Origin: Micromonospora cremea
GTDB lineage: Bacteria; Actinomycetota; Actinomycetes; Mycobacteriales; Micromonosporaceae
Length of the DNA: 64,000 nucleotides
Assembly: GCF_900143515.1 (NCBI RefSeq)
Contig: NZ_FSQT01000001.1
Coordinates: 2,046,001 to 2,110,000, forward strand
Direction: 5' to 3'
Shown here piece by piece: positions 60,351 through 64,000 of the stretch. A model generated the notes under the pieces. It was given only the letters and a program-made list of their open reading frames with translations. It made no database searches and was not told where the DNA came from. Position 1 is the stretch's first letter. Each line of letters starts with the position of its first letter. The position numbers and the translations under genes are program-made.

Positions 60351-60911
60351 TCAGCGCTGGCGCAGCGGTGCCAGCGCGGTGCTCCAGGCCACGACCTGGT
60401 CGAGGGTGACGCCGAGGGCGTCCCGCTGGTGCTCGTTGGGCTTGAAGACGCTGAAGTTCTCGAAGTCGGTGAAGAGCGACAGCGCGACCTGGGACCGCAC
60501 GTCGGCCATCTGGAGCTCACCGGAGATCAGCCGCAGGTGCTCGACGGCGCGCGCGCCGCCGACCGAGCCGTAGCTGACGAAGCCGACGGCCTTGTTGTTC
60601 CACTCGGCGTAGAGGAAGTCGATGGCGTTCTTCAGGGCGCCCGAGGTGGAGTGGTTGTACTCGGGCGTGACCATCACGAACCCGTCGAACGACGCGATGG
60701 TCTCGGCCCAGCGCAGCGTGTGCGGCTGGGTGTACTGGCCCATCGCCGGCGGGTACGCCTCGTCGAGGTGCGGCAGCTTGTAGTCGAGCAGGTCGATCAG
60801 CTCGAACTCCGCGTCGGAGCGCTGCTTGGCGACCTCGAGGACCCAGCGGGCGACGGCTTCGCCGTTGCGGCCCGGGCGGGTGCTCCCGAGGATGATCCCG
60901 ATCCTGGTCAT
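60351..60911 (-). CDS. NADPH-dependent FMN reductase (flavodoxin-like)
   Basis: The 186-aa flavoprotein has the flavodoxin-like fold. It opens RIGIILGSTRPGRNGEAVARWV (phosphate-binding loop) and carries the flavin-binding MVTPEYNHSTSGALKNAIDF (PEYN motif) and GFVSYGSVGGARAVEHL. Members reduce FMN, quinones or azo compounds and protect from electrophiles. The gene is divergent from a MarR-type repressor with two palindromic boxes between, so it is probably the repressor's target. AAAGG precedes ATG 60911. Confidence 0.92.
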   Translation of the reverse strand: MTRIGIILGSTRPGRNGEAVARWVLEVAKQRSDAEFELIDLLDYKLPHLDEAYPPAMGQYTQPHTLRWAETIASFDGFVMVTPEYNHSTSGALKNAIDFLYAEWNNKAVGFVSYGSVGGARAVEHLRLISGELQMADVRSQVALSLFTDFENFSVFKPNEHQRDALGVTLDQVVAWSTALAPLRQR

Positions 60912-60963
60912 GGTTGCGCCTTTCAGAAGGTCCTTGCCTGGCGACGTGAACGCTAGCCAGTTG

Positions 60964-60979
60964 TTGCTTGGTCAAGCAA
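60964..60979. promoter_or_regulatory. MarR operator 1, on the FMN-reductase promoter
   Basis: TTGCTTG-GT-CAAGCAA has perfect 7-bp arms. On the minus strand it overlaps a -35 box TTGCTT (60979-60974), which is 18 bp from TAGCGT (60955-60950), so binding would block the reductase promoter. Confidence 0.8.
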
Positions 60980-61018
60980 ACTCTTCCTCCATGTCGAGGA
61001 TCACAGCACGGGTCGGCA

Positions 61019-61042
61019 GTTGCTCGGTCAAGCAACTAGGAT
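61019..61042. promoter_or_regulatory. MarR operator 2 and marR promoter
   Basis: GTTGCTCG-GT-CAAGCAAC (61019-61036; one mismatch between arms) repeats operator 1 and abuts the -10 box TAGGAT (61037-61042), which is seven bases from the MarR ATG at 61049. Binding here would give autorepression of a leaderless transcript. Confidence 0.8.
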
Positions 61043-61048
61043 GGGGGT

Positions 61049-61513
61049 ATGTCCGGCAACTCCGCAGAACCCCTTCGCCCCCTCAACCCCGACGAGGAGG
61101 CGCTGGTCCGCTCCCTGGGCCAATTGATGTTCGTCCTGCCTCGGGCCATCGACGCCGACATGACCGGCGACCGTCAGCTACCGCTGACCGAGTACACCGC
61201 CCTCCGGGTCCTCTCCGAGGCGCCGGGCCGGCAGCTACGGATGAACGAACTCGCCGCGGAGTGCCAACTCTCGCTCAGCGGGATGACCCGCACCATCACC
61301 CGGTTGGAGACGCAGGGCCTGGTCGAGCGGGTCCGCAGCGAGCAGGACGCCCGCGGCTGGAACGCCGTTCTCACCGCCGCCGGCTTCACCCGGCTGGAGG
61401 AGTCCTGGCCGAGCCACCTGGCCGCCGTGCGGCGGCGGTTCCTGGACCACCTCGAAGGCTTCGATCTCGTCCAGCTGGCCCGCGCGTTCCGGCAGATCGG
61501 CACGGCCGACTGA
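61049..61513 (+). CDS. MarR-family repressor
   Basis: The 154-aa winged-helix regulator has LPLTEYTALRVLSEAPGRQLRMNELAAEC, recognition helix LSLSGMTRTITRLETQGLVERV and wing RSEQDARGWNAVLTAAGFTRLEE. There are no cysteines other than that in the helix-turn-helix (AECQLS), which lies in a suitable place for redox or electrophile sensing, though this is speculative. It sits divergent to the FMN reductase and very probably binds the two TTGCTTG-type palindromes between them. Confidence 0.93.
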   Translation: MSGNSAEPLRPLNPDEEALVRSLGQLMFVLPRAIDADMTGDRQLPLTEYTALRVLSEAPGRQLRMNELAAECQLSLSGMTRTITRLETQGLVERVRSEQDARGWNAVLTAAGFTRLEESWPSHLAAVRRRFLDHLEGFDLVQLARAFRQIGTAD

Positions 61514-61531
61514 GCCGAAGCGCGACCGGTG

Positions 61532-63379
61532 TCACCGGGCCGGCGCGTAGCGGGCCAGCGGATTGGTCAGCGTGCCGACGAACTGGAGGGCGGCCGACGG
61601 GTCGGCCAGGTCGATCATCTGCTGGTTGTCGCGCAGTTGCAGCCGGTTGAGGCAGGACAGCGCGAACTCCGGGGCGAACAGGTCGTAGCGGCGGGCCCGC
61701 TCGGCCAGGTGCGGCACCCGGTCCAGGTAGTCGGCGGCGCAGGCCACGACCGTGCGCCAGAACACCTCCTCGGCCAGCACGCCGGCCTCGACCAGCACCG
61801 CGTTGAGGTGACGCAGGAAGCAGTCGACCACGTCGGTGAAGATGCTCAGCAGCTTGGTGTCGTCGGGCACCTCGACCCGGATCCGCTCCACCGCGGGCGG
61901 CAGCTCGACCTCGGCGCACATCACCGCGATCTCCTCGGCGATGTCCTTGAAGATCACCCGCTCGACGGTGTCCCGCTCGTCGAGGACCAGGATGACGTTC
62001 TCGCCGTGCGGCATGAAGGCCAGATCGTGGGCGTAGAAGCTGTGCAGCAGCGGGGTCAGGTAGGCGTCCAGGTAGCGGCGCAGCCACACCTCGGGCGCCA
62101 GCCCGGACCGGGCGATCAGCTCCGCCGCCAGCGAGCCGCCGGCACTGTCCACGTGCAGCAGCGCGGCCATGGTGGTCAACCGTCGGCCCGGGGCCAGGCC
62201 GGGCACCGGGCTCTCTCGCCACAGCGCGGCCAGCATCTTCCGGTACGGCGAGGTGCGGTCGGTGGCCGCCTCGTACTGCCGGTGCCGGTAGCCCACCGCG
62301 GCCCGCTCCCGGATGATCGTCAGCCCGGTGCCGGTCAGCACCTCGTCGCCCGCGATCAGGTCGGCCAGCCAGTCGTTGATGGCCGGGGTGGCCGCCATGT
62401 ACGCGGCCGACAGCCCGCGCATGAAGCCCATGTTCAGCACCGAAAGCGCGGTCTTGACGTAGTGCCGGCCCGGCGCGGTCACGTTGAAGAACGTACGGAT
62501 GGACTGCTGGGCGAGGTGCTCGTCGGACCCGGGGCCGAGGTGCACGAGCCGGCGCTCGGCCAGCTCGCCGGCGAAGGTGACCGCCAGCTTGTTCCACCAC
62601 TGCCACGGGTGCGCCGGGATCAGGTGGTAGTCGGCGAGGTCCAGCCCGAGGCCGGCCATCGTGGCGGCGAACCGGGCCCGGGTGTCCGGGTCCAACTCGC
62701 TCTCGATCAGGGTGTCGTAGTCGAGGTCGGCGGCGCTGCTGAACGTCGAGTGGTCGCGGTGCGCGGCCAGCCATTCCAGCCGGACCGGGGCGGCGGCCTC
62801 CGGGGCGTACCGGTGGTACTCGTCGACGCCGAAGCCGAGCCGGCCGTTGTTGGCCACGAAGCAGGGGTGACCCTCGGTCATCGACGTCTCGATGGTCTGA
62901 AAGTCCGCCTCGGCCAGCTCGGCGGCGCTCGGCGCGGGCCGAGCCAGCTTGTACGCGGTGCCGGCGAGGGTGGAGGTGATCTCCTCCAGGTAAACCGGAA
63001 GCACCCGCGCGGAGAGCCCGAGGGAGTCGCGCAGCTCGACGATCAGGTCCACCGCGTCGGGTGGGACCGGCGTGCCGTCGCGGTGCCGGGTGATGCTGTC
63101 CGCGTCGATCTGCCAGTGCGCCAACGCGAGCACCCGCGCGGCGAACCGGTACGTGACCGTGCCGTCGTCGCTGCGCACCTCGTACCACCGTCGGTCGTCG
63201 CCGGCGCCTGGCACGGGCACGGGGGTGATCAGCCGTTCGTGGGTGAACTCGGCGAGCGCCTTGCGGACCAGCAGCCGGTTGGCCCGGGCCCAGAGCTGCG
63301 GGGTGAGATGCCCGACCGGGTCGTCGGCGGCCGACCTGGCGGCGGAGGACGGCTGGGTGGGGACGGCGGTGGCGGTCAC
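61532..63379 (-). CDS. desD: NIS siderophore synthetase, DesD-like
   Basis: The 615-aa ATP-dependent synthetase of the IucA/IucC family would condense N-hydroxy-N-succinyl (or acetyl) cadaverine units into desferrioxamine. Family landmarks: TEGHPCFVANNGRLGFGVDEY, LIPAHPWQWWNKL, GRHYVKTALSVLNMGFMRGL, AAYMAATPAINDWL, and LLHSFYAHDLAFMPHGENVILVL with the ATP-binding catalytic pair. GTG 63379 overlaps the upstream acyltransferase stop (GTGA), fixing the start. The gene order acyltransferase-synthetase matches desC-desD. No iron-regulator box is expected here, since the operon promoter is outside the window. Confidence 0.92.
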   Translation of the reverse strand: MTATAVPTQPSSAARSAADDPVGHLTPQLWARANRLLVRKALAEFTHERLITPVPVPGAGDDRRWYEVRSDDGTVTYRFAARVLALAHWQIDADSITRHRDGTPVPPDAVDLIVELRDSLGLSARVLPVYLEEITSTLAGTAYKLARPAPSAAELAEADFQTIETSMTEGHPCFVANNGRLGFGVDEYHRYAPEAAAPVRLEWLAAHRDHSTFSSAADLDYDTLIESELDPDTRARFAATMAGLGLDLADYHLIPAHPWQWWNKLAVTFAGELAERRLVHLGPGSDEHLAQQSIRTFFNVTAPGRHYVKTALSVLNMGFMRGLSAAYMAATPAINDWLADLIAGDEVLTGTGLTIIRERAAVGYRHRQYEAATDRTSPYRKMLAALWRESPVPGLAPGRRLTTMAALLHVDSAGGSLAAELIARSGLAPEVWLRRYLDAYLTPLLHSFYAHDLAFMPHGENVILVLDERDTVERVIFKDIAEEIAVMCAEVELPPAVERIRVEVPDDTKLLSIFTDVVDCFLRHLNAVLVEAGVLAEEVFWRTVVACAADYLDRVPHLAERARRYDLFAPEFALSCLNRLQLRDNQQMIDLADPSAALQFVGTLTNPLARYAPAR

Positions 63380-63984
63380 GCCGGGGCTCCTTCGGTTCGG
63401 GTGGCGGCGGCGGGGTCGGCGGCGGCGCGGTCGATGGCGGCGTGGAACTGGGCCCGGGTGCAGACGCTCAACAGCGCCTCCTTCTCGGACTTGGCGACGG
63501 CGCCGACGACCTCGAAGCCGACGGCGGCGTTCAGCGCGTGCACGGCGGTGTTGCGCACGTCCGGCTCGACCACCACCCGGCGGGTCGCCGGGTCGGCGAA
63601 GAGCCAGGCCATGACGGTGGTGATGACCGCGCGGGTGAACCCGTGCACCGGGGCGTCGGTGGGTGCGCAGAGGAAGTGCATGCCCACGTCGGCGGGCTGG
63701 GCGTCGTACAGGCCGACCAGCTCGACGTGGGCCGGGTCGTAGCGTTCGGCCAGGAAGGCGGGCCGCCCGTCGCACAGGCCGAGGTACGCGTCGTGGTGCG
63801 GGTGGGCGGCGATCCGCCGGTACTCCTCGGCCACGCCGGCCGGGTCGGCGTCCTGCATCAACCAGAACGCCGCCTTCGGGTGGGTCACCCAGGAGTGCAG
63901 CAGCGCGGCGTCGGCGTCCGGGTCGAGGGTACGCAGCGCGAACTCACCGAGCCGATCGTCGACGCGGGTGAAGACGACGGTCAC
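63376..63984 (-). CDS. desC: Siderophore acyltransferase, DesC-like GNAT
   Basis: The 202-aa enzyme belongs to the IucB/AlcB-like GNAT group that acylates hydroxylamines (N-hydroxycadaverine to the hydroxamate). FALRTLDPDADAALLHSWVTHPKAAFWLMQ opens it; PAFLAERYDPAHVELVGLYD and ATRRVVVEPDVRNTAVHALN, then AAVGFEVVGAVAKSEKEALLS are characteristic of this group. The GTG start at 63984 overlaps TGA of the upstream gene, and its stop overlaps the synthetase start. Length and order support desC. Confidence 0.9.
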   Translation of the reverse strand: MTVVFTRVDDRLGEFALRTLDPDADAALLHSWVTHPKAAFWLMQDADPAGVAEEYRRIAAHPHHDAYLGLCDGRPAFLAERYDPAHVELVGLYDAQPADVGMHFLCAPTDAPVHGFTRAVITTVMAWLFADPATRRVVVEPDVRNTAVHALNAAVGFEVVGAVAKSEKEALLSVCTRAQFHAAIDRAAADPAAATRTEGAPA

Positions 63985-64000
63985 GACGCCACCCCGGCGG
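63981..64000 (-). CDS. End of an upstream gene, probably desB (partial)
   Basis: Reading leftward, the last 20 bases before the acyltransferase contain an in-frame GTG GCG TCG TGA whose TGA overlaps the acyltransferase GTG (63981-63984). In known desABCD operons this position is the C-terminus of the lysine/cadaverine N-monooxygenase. Only a few codons are present, so identity is inferred from operon order alone. Confidence 0.35.

Overview
The window is GC-rich throughout (long coding shadows in every frame, GTG starts common). Its gene families are those of a filamentous actinobacterium, most probably Micromonospora or a close relative in the Micromonosporaceae. That placement rests on gene content recalled from memory (DesC/DesD siderophore genes, DUF993 sugar clusters, the receiver-thioredoxin-reductase/cNMP-kinase pair, LacI and MerR-TOBE regulators), not on a search. 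It is ordinary chromosome with two insertion sequences and several scars of past rearrangement. No rRNA, tRNA or CRISPR was found.

0-5 kb is a decayed locus: an IS607-type element with a frameshifted tnpB, an antisense remnant of a secreted-protein gene, a sugar ABC permease missing its first residues, and a GH1 beta-glucosidase broken by a one-base shift in a G tract. 5-9 kb holds a PadR-controlled ABC exporter (FtsX permease plus ATPase) with a 23-bp operator, then a TMEM175-type channel. 9.7-14 kb is a molybdoenzyme locus: a MocA-like cytidylyltransferase divergent from a three-subunit, PaoABC-like oxidoreductase. 14-15.7 kb has an ArsR/AHSA1 pair and a NUDIX hydrolase set between two large intergenic hairpins. 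15.9-24 kb has an ABC exporter, a cNMP-binding histidine kinase with a receiver-thioredoxin-reductase fusion, a large membrane serine hydrolase and smpB.

24-37.6 kb is mixed: small unknowns, a TetR/TetX-like monooxygenase pair, a molybdate operon (MerR-TOBE regulator, modA, modB, modC) that could feed the molybdoenzyme, an orphan Phd-like protein, acetyltransferases, a PIG-V-like mannosyltransferase, a flavin oxidoreductase and a nucleotide-sugar-epimerase-like protein behind a repressible promoter. 37.6-45.6 kb again looks rearranged: a kinase flanked by a repeated remnant, the 3' end of a CBM/PKD secreted protein, a subtilisin with a CebR-like box, and an IS630-family element.

45.6-56.1 kb is the most coherent accessory block: a LacI-controlled catabolic cluster with an NMT1-type ABC importer, an NCS1-type permease, a Gfo/Idh/MocA dehydrogenase, a DUF993 protein, a TIM-barrel isomerase, two cupins and an APH-fold kinase, with LacI-type boxes before both leftward transcription units. 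56-64 kb ends with an acetyltransferase, an MFS transporter, an ECF41 sigma factor with its oxidoreductase partner, a MarR/FMN-reductase divergent pair with twin operators, and the desC-desD end of a hydroxamate siderophore operon that leaves the window. A recurring theme is a TANNNT -10 hexamer placed so that transcription would begin at the start codon (leaderless mRNAs).
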